Counted from the stretch's first letter, positions 54,482 through 63,542 are shown. The stretch: DNA of 64,000 nt from Tessaracoccus bendigoensis DSM 12906 (GCF_900141915.1 NZ_FQZG01000003.1:62001-126000); one strand, 5' to 3'. Numbers and translations: made by a program. The notes: generated by a model from the letters alone, not told the origin.

Positions 54482-55447
54482 ATGCTGACAACGCGTGCCG
54501 CTCGAATCCTGCCAGGATGCCTCGGCATCCTTGCGGTGACCCTCTCAGCCTGCGCACCCGTCACCACCCCCGCTGCCCCGGCACCGTCGGAAACTGCCAC
54601 CGCGTCGTCCGCGTCGCCTTCGGTCTCCCCTTCGGTCACTGCGACCACCAACCCATCGGCCACCCTGACGCCGTCCGCGACCGTGACCCCGACCTCATCC
54701 ACCAGCCCTTCGACCACCTTCACCGGCGACCCGGCGGTTCTGATCCCCGGCCGTAACCACATCGGGGCGGCGAGCGACTACGTCTATCCGGCGGAGTTGG
54801 TGCAGCAATGGCTGGAGGGCGAGGTCAAGCCGACTGAGAAGATCGTCTTCCTCACCTTCGATGACGGCCCGAACCACTCGACGACCCCGGTGATCCTCGA
54901 CGCGCTGGAGAAGGCCGGTGTCCATGCTACCTTCTTCGTCGTCGGATCGATGCTCGATGAGGCCCCGGAACTGCTGAAGCAAGAGATCGACCAAGGCAAC
55001 GCGGTTTCGTTGCACAGCTGGTCACACGACTACAAGAAGCTGTATCCGGGGCGTCACGGCGATGAGGACCGAATCGCCGACGAGTACACCAAGACCCTGG
55101 CGAAGGTACGCGAGATCCTCGGCCCCGATTTCAACACTGAGTCTTGGCGCTACCCCGGCGGGCACATGTCTTGGAAGGGTCTCTCGCCCGCAGACGAGTA
55201 CCTCAAGTCGCAGGGCGTCTCCTGGATCGACTGGAACGCCGACACTCGCGACAGCGCCCCTAAGAAGGAGCGTCCGACGACGATCGACGCGCTGGTGCAC
55301 AACGCGACCGCCCCGATCCGCGATGGATATCACGTCGCGGTGATCCTCGGCCACGACACCCCTGACAAGGCCCTGACCTCGAAGTCCGTGCCCGCCATGA
55401 TCGAGGCCTACGCGGCGGCGGGATACAAGTTCGGCGTCATCTCCTGA
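54482..55447 (+). CDS. polysaccharide deacetylase lipoprotein (CE4/NodB)
   Basis: A 321-residue lipoprotein: signal LPGCLGILAVTLSAC with lipobox LSAC, a Pro/Ser/Thr-rich wall-spanning linker of about 55 residues (SASPSVSPSVTATTNPSATL) and a NodB deacetylase domain with motif 1 FLTFDDGPNHSTTPV, motif 2 SLHSWSHDY (HxxxH), motif 3 SWRYPGGHMSW and a late VAVILGHDTPDKALT. It would remove N-acetyl groups from peptidoglycan or other glycans outside the membrane, and modifies the surface recognised by lysozyme-like enzymes. Confidence 0.88.
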   Translation: MLTTRAARILPGCLGILAVTLSACAPVTTPAAPAPSETATASSASPSVSPSVTATTNPSATLTPSATVTPTSSTSPSTTFTGDPAVLIPGRNHIGAASDYVYPAELVQQWLEGEVKPTEKIVFLTFDDGPNHSTTPVILDALEKAGVHATFFVVGSMLDEAPELLKQEIDQGNAVSLHSWSHDYKKLYPGRHGDEDRIADEYTKTLAKVREILGPDFNTESWRYPGGHMSWKGLSPADEYLKSQGVSWIDWNADTRDSAPKKERPTTIDALVHNATAPIRDGYHVAVILGHDTPDKALTSKSVPAMIEAYAAAGYKFGVIS

Positions 55448-55488
55448 CCCGTGGCGGGGCACGGTGGCGTTACCGGTAGGCTGATCCC

Positions 55489-56238
55489 ATGACCTCGAAG
55501 TTGATCCTGCTCCGCCACGGCGAGAGCGAGTGGAACGCAAAGAATCTGTTCACCGGCTGGGTTGATGTCGACATCAACGAGAAGGGTGTCGGCGAAGCGA
55601 AGGCAGCGGCCGAGTTGCTCAAGTCGGAAGACCTGCTCCCCGATGTGCTGCACACCTCGCTGCTGCGTCGCGCTATCCACACCGCCTACCTCGCGTTGGA
55701 CGGTTGCGACCGGCACTGGATCCCCGTCAAGCGAAACTGGCGCCTCAACGAGCGCCACTACGGCAAGCTCCAGGGGCTGAACAAGACCGAGATCCGCGAA
55801 CAGTTCGGCGAAGAGCAGTTCATGCAGTGGCGTCGCAGCTACGACGTGCCGCCGCCCCCGATCGACCCCGACAACGAGTTCTCACAGTTCAACGATCCAC
55901 GCTACGCGGACATCCCCGCCGACGAGCGCCCGCTGACGGAATGCCTGAAGGACGTCGTCGCCCGCATGCTGCCGTACTGGGAGGCCCACATCGTCCCCGA
56001 TCTGGCTGCGGGCAAGACCGTTCTCGTGACGGCGCACGGCAACTCGCTGCGCGCCCTCGTGAAGCACCTGGACGGGATCTCCGACGACGACATCGCCGGG
56101 CTCAACATCCCCACCGGTATCCCGCTGTTCTACGAGTTGGATGACGAGTTCAAGCCGGTGACGCCAGGGGGCCGCTACCTCGACCCGGAGGCTGCGAAGG
56201 CGTCGATCGAGGCGGTCAAGAACCAGGGCAAGAAGTAG
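55489..56238 (+). CDS. gpmA: 2,3-bisphosphoglycerate-dependent phosphoglycerate mutase
   Basis: A 249-residue glycolytic mutase converting 3- to 2-phosphoglycerate. The catalytic histidine loop is [20 protein letters not shown]; further motifs are [32 protein letters not shown], the second histidine in [17 protein letters not shown] and GIPLFYELD. Length and C-terminal tail ([20 protein letters not shown]) are of the dPGM type. It is near senX3-regX3-phoU, an arrangement seen in mycobacteria. A clear terminator follows. Confidence 0.95.
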   Translation: MTSKLILLRHGESEWNAKNLFTGWVDVDINEKGVGEAKAAAELLKSEDLLPDVLHTSLLRRAIHTAYLALDGCDRHWIPVKRNWRLNERHYGKLQGLNKTEIREQFGEEQFMQWRRSYDVPPPPIDPDNEFSQFNDPRYADIPADERPLTECLKDVVARMLPYWEAHIVPDLAAGKTVLVTAHGNSLRALVKHLDGISDDDIAGLNIPTGIPLFYELDDEFKPVTPGGRYLDPEAAKASIEAVKNQGKK

Positions 56239-56253
56239 CTCAAACCAAACTCT

Positions 56254-56285
56254 TGAGGGGTCGACCGGAAACGGTCGGCCCCTCA
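56254..56285 (+). terminator. intrinsic terminator of gpmA
   Basis: TGAGGGG-TCGACCG and CGGTCGG-CCCCTCA pair over 13-14 bases around GAAA and are followed by GTGTTTTTTC. Confidence 0.9.
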
Positions 56286-56318
56286 GTGTTTTTTCTCAAC
56301 CCCCGTTAGGCTGGGTAG

Positions 56319-57050
56319 ATGAGAACTGCTGTGGTGACGGGTGCGAGTTCAGGTATCGGGGAAGCTACCGCGAGGCTGTTGGCCTCCGATGGGTTCAGGG
56401 TGGTCTGCGCCGCAAGGCGCGTCGAACGCATAGAACACCTCGCAAACGAAATCGGCGGATTGGCCGTGGCGTGCGACGTCACCATCCCAGGAGACGTCGC
56501 AAGGTTGGCGAAGGTCGTCGGGGACCGGTGTGACGTTCTCGTCAACAACGCGGGCGGCGCCATCGGCCTGGAACCGGTCGCGGAGGCCGACCTGGTCGCG
56601 TGGGAGACGATGCTGCAGACCAACCTGTTCGGCACCACCAGGGTCACCCGGGCGCTGCTGCCTGCGTTGATAGAGGCCCGTAGCGTCATGGTGTTCGTGA
56701 CCTCCACAGCCGCCGACTGGGGCTATGAGGGGGGCGCCGGCTACTGCGCCGCCAAGGCCGCCGAACGCTCCGTCGCCGAGGCGCTGCGCCTCGAACTGGT
56801 CGACCAGCCGGTCCGGATCACCGAGATCTGCCCAGGCATGGTTCACACCGAAGAGTTCTCGCTGACCCGCTTCGGGGGCGACCAGGCCAAGGCCGATGCG
56901 GTCTACGACGGGGTCGCAGAGCCATTGACTGCCGCTGATGTCGCCGATGCGATCGTCTGGATGGCCACGCGGCCGTCGCACGTCAACGTCGACAGGATGA
57001 CGATCCGGCCACGGGCACAGGCTGCCCAGTACAAGGTGCACCGGGGCTGA
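56319..57050 (+). CDS. short-chain dehydrogenase/reductase
   Basis: A 243-residue classical SDR. Cofactor site VVTGASSGIGEATARLL and CAARRVERIEHL (an arginine pair that favours NADP), NNAGG loop, catalytic serine in VFVTSTAADW and the YxxxK pair in GYCAAKAAERSV. Residues PGMVHTEEFSLTRFGGDQ complete the substrate side, similar to YdfG-type serine/hydroxy-acid dehydrogenases. It is a single gene with its own promoter region after the gpmA terminator. Substrate unknown. Confidence 0.88.
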   Translation: MRTAVVTGASSGIGEATARLLASDGFRVVCAARRVERIEHLANEIGGLAVACDVTIPGDVARLAKVVGDRCDVLVNNAGGAIGLEPVAEADLVAWETMLQTNLFGTTRVTRALLPALIEARSVMVFVTSTAADWGYEGGAGYCAAKAAERSVAEALRLELVDQPVRITEICPGMVHTEEFSLTRFGGDQAKADAVYDGVAEPLTAADVADAIVWMATRPSHVNVDRMTIRPRAQAAQYKVHRG

Positions 57051-57115
57051 CCGGGCCACCCCAAACCGATTGAGCCGCCCAGCGAGCGGGTGTGGGTGGG
57101 GTGGTCTAGTCGGGT

Positions 57116-58525
57116 CTAGTCGTCCCGCTCTTCGCGGTTCTTCTCGTCGTTCTGCTCCGGCTGCGGTGCTTGCCCCACTCCCATCCGGGAGAAGAGACGA
57201 CGCCAATCCCATGGCCCGTCTTCAATCCGTGCGTCGTCGGGGTCAGGGGCGGACTTCCTCACCCTGAGGAGGGCTTTGAAAGACGCTGCGGCCCGCTCGG
57301 ACTCGGAACCCACCGTCTCCCCGTCGTCGGTGACCCACTGGATCTCTGCCGCCGTCTTCTCGCCGGTGCGAAGATCCGTCAGATCACCCAGGTACCGCAA
57401 CAGCACGGCCAAGGTGGCCGCGACAGGAACTGCCAGGAATGCCCCGATGATTCCCGCCCACGTGCCACCGAGGAGCACGGCCAGCAGCACGATGACCGGA
57501 TGCAGTTTCATCACCCTCGACTGCAGGAGGGGTTGCAGGATATGTCCTTCCAACTGCTGCACCGCGAGCACCACGGCCAGTACCAGCAACGCTGTCGTGA
57601 AGCCGTTGGATACCAGCGCCACAAGGACCGCGATCGCCCCAGCCGTCACCGCACCGACGATCGGGATGAACCCGGCCATGAAAGTCAGGACGGCGATCGG
57701 GAAGGCCAACGGTACCCCGAGCAGGAACACACCAAGCCCGATGAACGCAGCGTCCACGAAACTGACGACGGCCTGAGTGCGAATGTAGCCCGACAGAGTG
57801 TTCCACATGCGCGTGAGAAGCTCCGAGACGTGGAAACCTGCGCGGCGGCCGACGACCCCCCGCATCCAACCGACGAAGGAGTGCCCGTCCTTCAACATGA
57901 AGAAGGTGATGATCAGAGTGGTCAGGAGGGTGACGATTCCGCTGCCGAGGCTGCCGCCGATGTTGACCACCGAGGCGAGGATGTCCCCGCTGCGGTCCTG
58001 CAGCCACACGAGGCCCTGGGAGATGTAGCCGTTGAGCTCCTGGTCGTTGATGTTGAGCGGCGGGCCGGTGATCCAGGACTGGATGCGCCTGATCCCGTCA
58101 AGGGATTGCGTGCGGAGTTGGCCCCACTGGCTGGCCACCGCGGGCGCGATCAGCGCGAAGAGCCCACCGATGATGCCAAGCCCGAGGAGCAGTGACAGAA
58201 ACGCGGCCAGGGAGTTCGGTATGCCCCACCGCCTGGCCAGGGCCGTAAGTGGCCACAACACCGATGCGACGAGCAGCGCCAGCAATGTCGGCATTATGGC
58301 GCCCGAGACGTAGCGCAACCCGAGCCCGATCACCACAAGGGCCGCGACGATCAGAAGGAAGCGGCCTGCCCATGCGGCGATCCACTTCCCGGCTTCACTT
58401 ATGACGTCGGCACGGTCGACAGGTGCTTCCGGGTCGTAGGTCGGGAGCGCCCCGAGCTCATCGGCTGTCAGGCCGGATTCCTTCGGATCGTGCTGCTCGG
58501 GTGTGCTCAACCCTTGGTCACTCAA
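57116..58525 (-). CDS. AI-2E family transporter (PerM-like permease)
   Basis: A 469-residue membrane protein of the AI-2E exporter family. About eight hydrophobic segments appear, beginning WAGRFLLIVAALVVIGLGL, then LLALLVASVLWPLTAL, LAAFLSLLLGLGIIGGLFAL, the middle GIVTLLTTLIITFFMLKDGH and late FPIAVLTFMAGFIPIVGAVT and HPVIVLLAVLLGGTWAGIIG, the family signature. Acidic cytosolic tails are at both ends (EQNDEKNREERDD). Substrate is not established for most relatives. It is the last gene before the transcarboxylase operon and reads the same way. Confidence 0.88.
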   Translation of the reverse strand: MSDQGLSTPEQHDPKESGLTADELGALPTYDPEAPVDRADVISEAGKWIAAWAGRFLLIVAALVVIGLGLRYVSGAIMPTLLALLVASVLWPLTALARRWGIPNSLAAFLSLLLGLGIIGGLFALIAPAVASQWGQLRTQSLDGIRRIQSWITGPPLNINDQELNGYISQGLVWLQDRSGDILASVVNIGGSLGSGIVTLLTTLIITFFMLKDGHSFVGWMRGVVGRRAGFHVSELLTRMWNTLSGYIRTQAVVSFVDAAFIGLGVFLLGVPLAFPIAVLTFMAGFIPIVGAVTAGAIAVLVALVSNGFTTALLVLAVVLAVQQLEGHILQPLLQSRVMKLHPVIVLLAVLLGGTWAGIIGAFLAVPVAATLAVLLRYLGDLTDLRTGEKTAAEIQWVTDDGETVGSESERAAASFKALLRVRKSAPDPDDARIEDGPWDWRRLFSRMGVGQAPQPEQNDEKNREERDD

Positions 58526-58581
58526 TGGAGACCCTCCTCAAGCTGGGTACCTGTCATCGTACCCACGGTAGCGAAGCCAAA

Positions 58582-58607
58582 ACCCCCTGGGCGTAGGCCC
58601 AGGGGGT
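58582..58607 (-). terminator. terminator of the transcarboxylase operon
   Basis: ACCCCCTGGGC (58582-58592) and GCCCAGGGGGT (58597-58607) pair perfectly around a 4-base loop. On the minus strand TTTGGC follows, 17 bases after the 1.3S stop. Confidence 0.85.
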
Positions 58608-58624
58608 GTTCATTTCTGGCGGGG

Positions 58625-58984
58625 TCAGAGTTCGATCAGCGCCTGGCCACCCTGTACCGCATCACCTGGTGCAACGAGGACCGCGGACACCTTGCCCGCT
58701 GCGGGGGCCTTGATCTCGGTCTCCATCTTCATGGCCTCGAGGATGAGGAGGACCTGGTCGGCCTTGATCTCATCACCCTCCGACACGAGGATCCGGGCGA
58801 CGGAGCCAGCCAGCGGTGCCAGCACCGCGTTCGAGCTTGCCGCCGTCATTGAGGCCTTGGTCGGGATCGGGTTGGCACCGGCGTTGACGCCGATCACGAT
58901 CGGGCCGAGCCCTTGTCGTTCCTCCTCCTCGACCTCGACATCGATTTCGTACTCCGTCTGGTTGACGGTCACCTTCAGCTTCAT
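58625..58984 (-). CDS. methylmalonyl-CoA carboxytransferase 1.3S biotin carrier subunit
   Basis: A 119-residue biotin carrier protein. [20 protein letters not shown] opens like the known 1.3S subunit. A flexible Ala/Pro linker follows, then the biotinyl domain [20 protein letters not shown] with the biotin lysine in [10 protein letters not shown] and the end [13 protein letters not shown]. It carries carboxybiotin between 12S and 5S. It is the last gene of the operon, 9 bases after a small ORF. Confidence 0.95.
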   Translation of the reverse strand: MKLKVTVNQTEYEIDVEVEEEERQGLGPIVIGVNAGANPIPTKASMTAASSNAVLAPLAGSVARILVSEGDEIKADQVLLILEAMKMETEIKAPAAGKVSAVLVAPGDAVQGGQALIEL

Positions 58985-58993
58985 CAGTTCTCC

Positions 58994-59254
58994 TTAGCGA
59001 ACGTGCGGGACGGAGCGGTCTTGGACGCGGCCGCGTGATGCCGCAGCCCAGCGGCTCTGCGAGCCGTAGCGGATCGCACGGACCTTGGCCTTGTGGCCGA
59101 AGTACGCCGCGACGGCGGCGCCGATGGCGATGAGGTCCGCTTCGGGGATCGCCTGCTGGGATTCCAGCTTGGCGACCTTGGCTTCGAGACTCGTGACCTG
59201 CTCGGTGAGCGCCGCGACGGCGTCGCGGAGCTCCTGCAGCGTGTTGTCGTCCAT
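58994..59254 (-). CDS. small coiled-coil protein of the transcarboxylase operon
   Basis: An 86-residue protein between 12S and 1.3S. Residues 5-35 form a coiled coil (LQELRDAVAALTEQVTSLEA), followed by a short helix DLIAIGAAVAAYFGHKAKV and a basic end (RAIRYGSQSRWAAASRGRV). Transcarboxylase operons of propionibacteria carry a small ORF in this place; biochemical preparations have no accepted fourth subunit. A docking or assembly role, or an analogue of the small gamma/epsilon chains of related decarboxylases, are possibilities only. Confidence 0.7.
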   Translation of the reverse strand: MDDNTLQELRDAVAALTEQVTSLEAKVAKLESQQAIPEADLIAIGAAVAAYFGHKAKVRAIRYGSQSRWAAASRGRVQDRSVPHVR

Positions 59255-59265
59255 GGCTGTTCCGA

Positions 59266-60822
59266 TCAGGCCGGCCCGAGGCCGTGCTTCTTGGCCGGGC
59301 GCAGCTCGCGCTTCCCGACGAGCAGTTCAAGGGCCATCGCGATCTGGCGGCGGGTGTCTGCCGGGTCGATGATGTCATCTACCAGGCCGCGGCTCGCAGC
59401 CATGTATGGCGTGGAGAACGTCTCGCGGTATTCCTCAACCATCTCGACGCGCTTCGCCTCGCTGTCCTCGGCAGCCTCGATCTCCTTGCGGAACACGACA
59501 TTGGCAGCGCCCTCGGCACCCATCACCGCGATCTCGGCGGTCGGCCAGGCGAACACCTTGTCTGCGCCGAGGTCCTTGGAGCACATGGCCAGGTAGGCGC
59601 CGCCGTAGGCCTTGCGGAGCACGACGGTGATCTTCGGGACGGTGGCCGCCGAGTAGGCGTAGAGCATCTTGGCGCCGTGACGGATGATGCCGTTGTGTTC
59701 CTGTGCCACGCCAGGCAGGAAGCCGGGGACGTCGACCAGGTTCACCACAGGGATGTTGAACGCGTTGCAGAACCGGACGAACTTGCTCGCCTTATCCGAC
59801 GAATCGATGTCCAGTGCACCGGACATGATGCTGGGCTGGTTCGCAATGATGCCGACGGTACGACCGACGACGCGGCCGAAGCCCACAACGATGTTCTGCG
59901 CCCAACCGGCCTGAACCTCGAGGAAGTCGGCGTGGTCGACGATCTCGCGGATGACCTCCCGGATGTCGTAGCCCTTGTTGGACTCGACCGGGATGATGTC
60001 GCGAAGCTTCTCGTTGGGCTCCACGACGTAGTCGGGATCGACGATCGGCGCGTCCTCGGTGTTGTTCTGGGGCAGGAAGCTGAGCAGCTTCTTGGCGATC
60101 AGGATCGCCTGCTCGTCATCATCGGCGACGAAGTGGACCACGCCGGAGCGCCCCATGTGCGCGTCGGCGCCACCCAACTCATCCTGCGTCACGACCTCAC
60201 CGGTGACCTGCTTGATCACGCCGGGGCCGGTGATGAACATGTGGGCCTTGCGGGTCTGGATGATGAAATCCGTCAGCGCCGGGGAGTAGGCCGCGCCACC
60301 GGCACAGGGGCCTGCGATGATCGAGATCTGCGGCACCGAACCCGAAAGCAGGACGTTCGCGTAGAACACCTTGCCGTAGCCCGAAAGCGAGTCGATCCCC
60401 TCCTGGACCCGGGCGCCACCCGAATCGTTGATGAAGACGAACGGGGTGCCGGTCAGCAGCGACGCCTTGAGCGCCTCCGTGACCTTGACCGAGTGCGCCT
60501 CACCAGCGGAGCCACCCATGACGGTGAAGTCCTGCGAGGCGACGTGCACCGGTCGGCCGAGCACCGCACCGGACCCGGTGACCACACCGTCGGCGGGCAT
60601 GTCCGCCTTGTCCATCCCGAAGGTGGTGGTGCGGTTGCGGCGGAATGCGCCGGTCTCCTGGAACGAATCCTCGTCGAGGAGGGATGCGATGCGTTCGCGT
60701 GCCGAGAGCTTGCCCTGCGCGTGCTGCTTCTCGATGCGCTTCGCGCCGCCGCCAGCCTCAACCGCCGCGCGACGCTCATCGAGTTGCACGAGGCGCTCTT
60801 CCATCGTGTGCTGTTTAGCCAT
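59266..60822 (-). CDS. methylmalonyl-CoA carboxytransferase 12S subunit
   Basis: A 518-residue carboxyltransferase of the acyl-CoA carboxylase beta family, which moves carboxyl from methylmalonyl-CoA to the biotin of 1.3S, releasing propionyl-CoA. Family segments: MEERLVQLDERRAAVEAGGG, GDMP-type VVTGSGAVLGRPVHVASQDF, oxyanion loops INDSGGARVQEGIDSLSGYG, IIAGPCAGGAAYSPALTDF and MSGALDIDSSDKASKFVRFC with VPGFLPGVAQEHNGIIRHGA. Ten bases separate it from 5S. Confidence 0.96.
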   Translation of the reverse strand: MAKQHTMEERLVQLDERRAAVEAGGGAKRIEKQHAQGKLSARERIASLLDEDSFQETGAFRRNRTTTFGMDKADMPADGVVTGSGAVLGRPVHVASQDFTVMGGSAGEAHSVKVTEALKASLLTGTPFVFINDSGGARVQEGIDSLSGYGKVFYANVLLSGSVPQISIIAGPCAGGAAYSPALTDFIIQTRKAHMFITGPGVIKQVTGEVVTQDELGGADAHMGRSGVVHFVADDDEQAILIAKKLLSFLPQNNTEDAPIVDPDYVVEPNEKLRDIIPVESNKGYDIREVIREIVDHADFLEVQAGWAQNIVVGFGRVVGRTVGIIANQPSIMSGALDIDSSDKASKFVRFCNAFNIPVVNLVDVPGFLPGVAQEHNGIIRHGAKMLYAYSAATVPKITVVLRKAYGGAYLAMCSKDLGADKVFAWPTAEIAVMGAEGAANVVFRKEIEAAEDSEAKRVEMVEEYRETFSTPYMAASRGLVDDIIDPADTRRQIAMALELLVGKRELRPAKKHGLGPA

Positions 60823-60830
60823 GGTTCTCC

Positions 60831-62327
60831 TTAGGCCGGTTCGACCGCGACGCTGTGCTGGCGACCGGCGATGGTGACGTTGTACTTGATGGGGCCCGTG
60901 ATGCCCTGATGGGCGGCCGTTGCCTTGTCCGCCTTCTCAGCGGCCATCTGGGCTGGCGTCTTCGCGACGCTCTTGGGACCTTCGGCGCGGGTCTGGAAGA
61001 ACTTCGGCGCGACGCCTGGGAACATTGCATTGGTCAGCACGTCCTCCTCGGAGCCGTCGAATCCTTCCAGCTTGGCGGCTGCCGCCTCCAGCTCTCCCCA
61101 TTCGGGCTTGAGAAGGTCGGCCGGGCGCACGGTGATGGCTTCCTTCTTGGTCTGTGCCTTGGCCAACGCGACAACTTCCTCATTGCGTTCGCCGAGACAT
61201 TCGCCGTAGTAGCCGAGCATCAGATCGGCGAACTCGCCGGTCATGACCTTGTAACGACCCATCAGGACGTTGAACACGGCCTGCGTGCCGACGATCTGGG
61301 AGGACGGGGTGACCAGCGGCGGGTGCCCGGCGTCGGCCTTGACCCGCGGGACCTCCTCCATGACCTCGCGGATGCGGTCGCCCGCACCCTGCGCCTTGAG
61401 CTGCGACTCCATGTTGGAGAGCATGCCGCCAGGGATCTGGGAGGAGAAGATGTCGGTGTCTACCAGCGTGGCCGACTCGAACTCCTTGTACTTGGGGCGG
61501 ACACCGGCGAAGTGGTCACGGATGCGCAGCAGGCGCTCCATGTCCAGATCGGTGGTGTAGTCGGTTCCCTCGAGCATCGCGACGAGAGACTCCGTCGGGT
61601 TGTGGCCCGGGCCGAGCGACATCGACGAGATAGCGGTGTCGACGACGTCGGCCCCCGCCTCAATGGCCTTCATCAACGAGACGAGGGTGACGCCGGTGGT
61701 CGAGTGGCAGTGGACGTTGATCTGGATGTCGCCGTAGGTGTCCTTGATGCCCTTGACGATGTCGAAGGCCGGCTGGGGCTGAAGCAGCGCAGCCATGTCC
61801 TTCAGCGCGATCGACTCGGCACCCATGTCGAGCAGTTGCCCGGCGAGCCTGATGTAGCCGTCGACGGTGTGTACCGGGGAGACCGTGTAGCAGATCGTCC
61901 CCTGGGCGTGCTTGCCGACCGACTTGACCGCGGCCATGGCCCGCGCCATGTTCCGCGGGTCGTTGAGGGCGTCGAAGACCCGGAAGACGTCCATGCCGTT
62001 CTCGGCCGACTTCTCCACGAACTTCTCGACGACCATGTCTTCGTAGTGACGGTATCCGAGGAGGTTCTGCCCACGCAGCAGCATCTGCAGCCGCGAGTTG
62101 GGCATCAGCTCACGGAAGGTCCGCAGCCGCTTCCAGGGGTCCTCGTTCAGGAATCGGATGCAGGCGTCAAAAGTGGCGCCGCCCCAGCACTCGACCGACC
62201 AGAATCCGGCCTTGTCGAGATCTTCACACGCATCAACCATGTCTTCCATGGCCATGCGGGTCGCCATCAAACTCTGATGTGCGTCCCGGAGGACGAGCTC
62301 CGTAACGCCGATCTTTCGCGCAGTCAT
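60831..62327 (-). CDS. methylmalonyl-CoA carboxytransferase 5S subunit
   Basis: A 498-residue TIM-barrel subunit that moves carboxyl from biotin to pyruvate, giving oxaloacetate. It has LRDAHQSLMATRMAMEDMV (metal Asp), FWSVECWGGATFDACIRFLN, MLLRGQNLLGYRHYEDMVV, the carboxylated lysine in SIALKDMAALLQPQ and metal histidines in INVHCHSTTGVTLVS. The ATG at 62325-62327 (MTARKIGVTELVLRDAH) is chosen over TTG 62339. Together with 12S and 1.3S it forms the transcarboxylase of the Wood-Werkman cycle. Its presence is the best taxonomic marker in the window. Confidence 0.96.
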   Translation of the reverse strand: MTARKIGVTELVLRDAHQSLMATRMAMEDMVDACEDLDKAGFWSVECWGGATFDACIRFLNEDPWKRLRTFRELMPNSRLQMLLRGQNLLGYRHYEDMVVEKFVEKSAENGMDVFRVFDALNDPRNMARAMAAVKSVGKHAQGTICYTVSPVHTVDGYIRLAGQLLDMGAESIALKDMAALLQPQPAFDIVKGIKDTYGDIQINVHCHSTTGVTLVSLMKAIEAGADVVDTAISSMSLGPGHNPTESLVAMLEGTDYTTDLDMERLLRIRDHFAGVRPKYKEFESATLVDTDIFSSQIPGGMLSNMESQLKAQGAGDRIREVMEEVPRVKADAGHPPLVTPSSQIVGTQAVFNVLMGRYKVMTGEFADLMLGYYGECLGERNEEVVALAKAQTKKEAITVRPADLLKPEWGELEAAAAKLEGFDGSEEDVLTNAMFPGVAPKFFQTRAEGPKSVAKTPAQMAAEKADKATAAHQGITGPIKYNVTIAGRQHSVAVEPA

Positions 62328-62612
62328 GGGACTATCCAATCATGCCGCCCCCATCGTCGGGTGGGCACCCCCCGGATCAATCGGTCTGACCATTCGGGTA
62401 TCGTCGGACCCGATCCCTTCTCCACGCACGTAGGGACAGCGAAAGCGGGCGGATCGGCAGAGCGCCCATCCGCCCGCCCGCACCTCAGGTGGGGGAACTG
62501 AGGTCTTGACCCAGAGTCGCCGTTTCGACTGCAGGGAGTCCGGGGATCACTCGTCGCTCAGCGAGGCGGACCGATCCGGGAAGAATGTAGCAGCCTCACG
62601 CGACGTCGTCGA
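62328..62612 (-). promoter_or_regulatory. long structured leader of the transcarboxylase operon
   Basis: On the minus strand a plausible promoter (-35 TCGACG at 62607-62612, 17 bases, -10 TACATT at 62584-62589) would give a 5' leader near 250 bases. It contains two clear hairpins: ACCTCAG/CTGAGGT (62482-62488 and 62498-62504) and a perfect 10-bp stem GCGGGCGGAT/ATCCGCCCGC (62445-62454 and 62468-62477), the latter followed on the minus strand by TTTCGCTGT. Such length and folding suggest attenuation or a structured RNA. I recognise no known riboswitch class. Confidence 0.4.
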
Positions 62613-63032
62613 TTCGCCCCCGCCTAACCGAGACACGCCGTCGCGCTAGGGGGAACCTGCAACGGCGGCAAGGGCCAACCCGATCCGACCCTGACCATCG
62701 TACGAGCGGAGATCCCTGCCCCCCGTGCCCGTCGAATGAGCAGGATCCGACAGTCATCGCAGTCGATCCCGCGTCGTCAGCAGACAACACCGCCCGCGTC
62801 CCAATGACTTGCAAATCCTGCTCATCCCCGCACCCAGCCAAACGGCGCAGCGGCCCTTCCCAGGGAGTCGGCGACGGCACGGCAGGGCATGACGCAGAGA
62901 GGTCGCCCCTCCGAGGAGGGACGACCTCTTTTGCTTTCATCTAAGGGCCAAGTTCAACGGCGACTTGCGTTGTCTACCGTGGATGAACCTGTTCTGTTGT
63001 TACCTCAGCCGTGCCACCACTTCGGGTGTGGG
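62613..63032. other. intergenic region with a terminator-like hairpin
   Basis: No convincing gene is seen. A hairpin AGAGGTCG (62898-62905) / CGACCTCT (62922-62929), with inner CCCTCC/AGGG pairing, is followed on the plus strand by TTTGCTTTC and would terminate any plus-strand transcript starting in the preceding 300 bases. What that transcript might be is unclear. Confidence 0.4.
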
Positions 63033-63140
63033 CTACGAGGCCTTCTGCTTGTCCATCGCGTCGGAGCCCCTCGTCACCGAGTGCCTCGTCGCTGCATCCT
63101 TTGGCCTGACCGACGGGTTCTGCATGTCAGATTGGTCCAT
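63033..63140 (-). CDS. possible small ORF (35 residues)
   Basis: ATG at 63138-63140 is preceded six bases away by GGGAGG. The peptide (MDQSDMQNPSVRPKDAATRH then SVTRGSDAMDKQKAS) is hydrophilic and unrecognised. It is downstream of another small ORF on the same strand. Translation is plausible but unproven. Confidence 0.3.
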   Translation of the reverse strand: MDQSDMQNPSVRPKDAATRHSVTRGSDAMDKQKAS

Positions 63141-63324
63141 AGATTGCCTCCCAAGGGGTTGGGTTCTGCTTGAAACCCAGCATAGGTCGAGTCGGACGGT
63201 TTTGGTAGAGATCGACGAGATTTCCCTGAGACTGGGTGTCGCAGAGGGTCCCGGTCCATGCGGCAGGGCCCAGCCGGTCCGCTCGGAAGCCGACCGATCC
63301 GGAGGTCCCGACCCGTTGCCGGGT

Positions 63325-63444
63325 TCAAGAGAACTTGACGATGTTGTTGAGCAGGGTGGGCATCGAAGCCGGCGTCCCGGCCGCGGCGGCGTAGATCTCC
63401 AGGAGAGATTCGGGCAGCAGAGCGTACGTATCAAACGACACCAT
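63325..63444 (-). CDS. possible small ORF (39 residues) divergent from the peptidase gene
   Basis: ATG at 63442-63444 has AGGAG six bases upstream. The peptide MVSFDTYALLPESLLEIYAA continues AAGTPASMPTLLNNIVKFS and ends in TGA. The hydrophobic helical middle and the short length suit a peptide precursor or membrane-active peptide. It lies 98 bases from, and opposite to, the papain-like peptidase gene. No known precursor family is recognised. Confidence 0.4.
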   Translation of the reverse strand: MVSFDTYALLPESLLEIYAAAAGTPASMPTLLNNIVKFS

Positions 63445-63542
63445 CGCGGCTCCTGGACAGTGAAGGTGGCCGCCACGCAGGCGCCATCTCCCCCAGGGCG
63501 GCGACGAAATCCGTTCGCCCGCGTCAGACAAGGACGGATGCC

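Noticed and set aside
59284-62501. Two long plus-strand frames over the transcarboxylase genes
   Set aside because: Antisense shadows of the 12S and 5S genes in high-GC DNA, with no start signals.
62570-62605. SRP RNA-like motif (GGGAAGAATGTAGCAGCC)
   Set aside because: It only loosely resembles the conserved GGAAGCAGCC loop, has inserted bases and no closing helix; more likely promoter sequence on the other strand.
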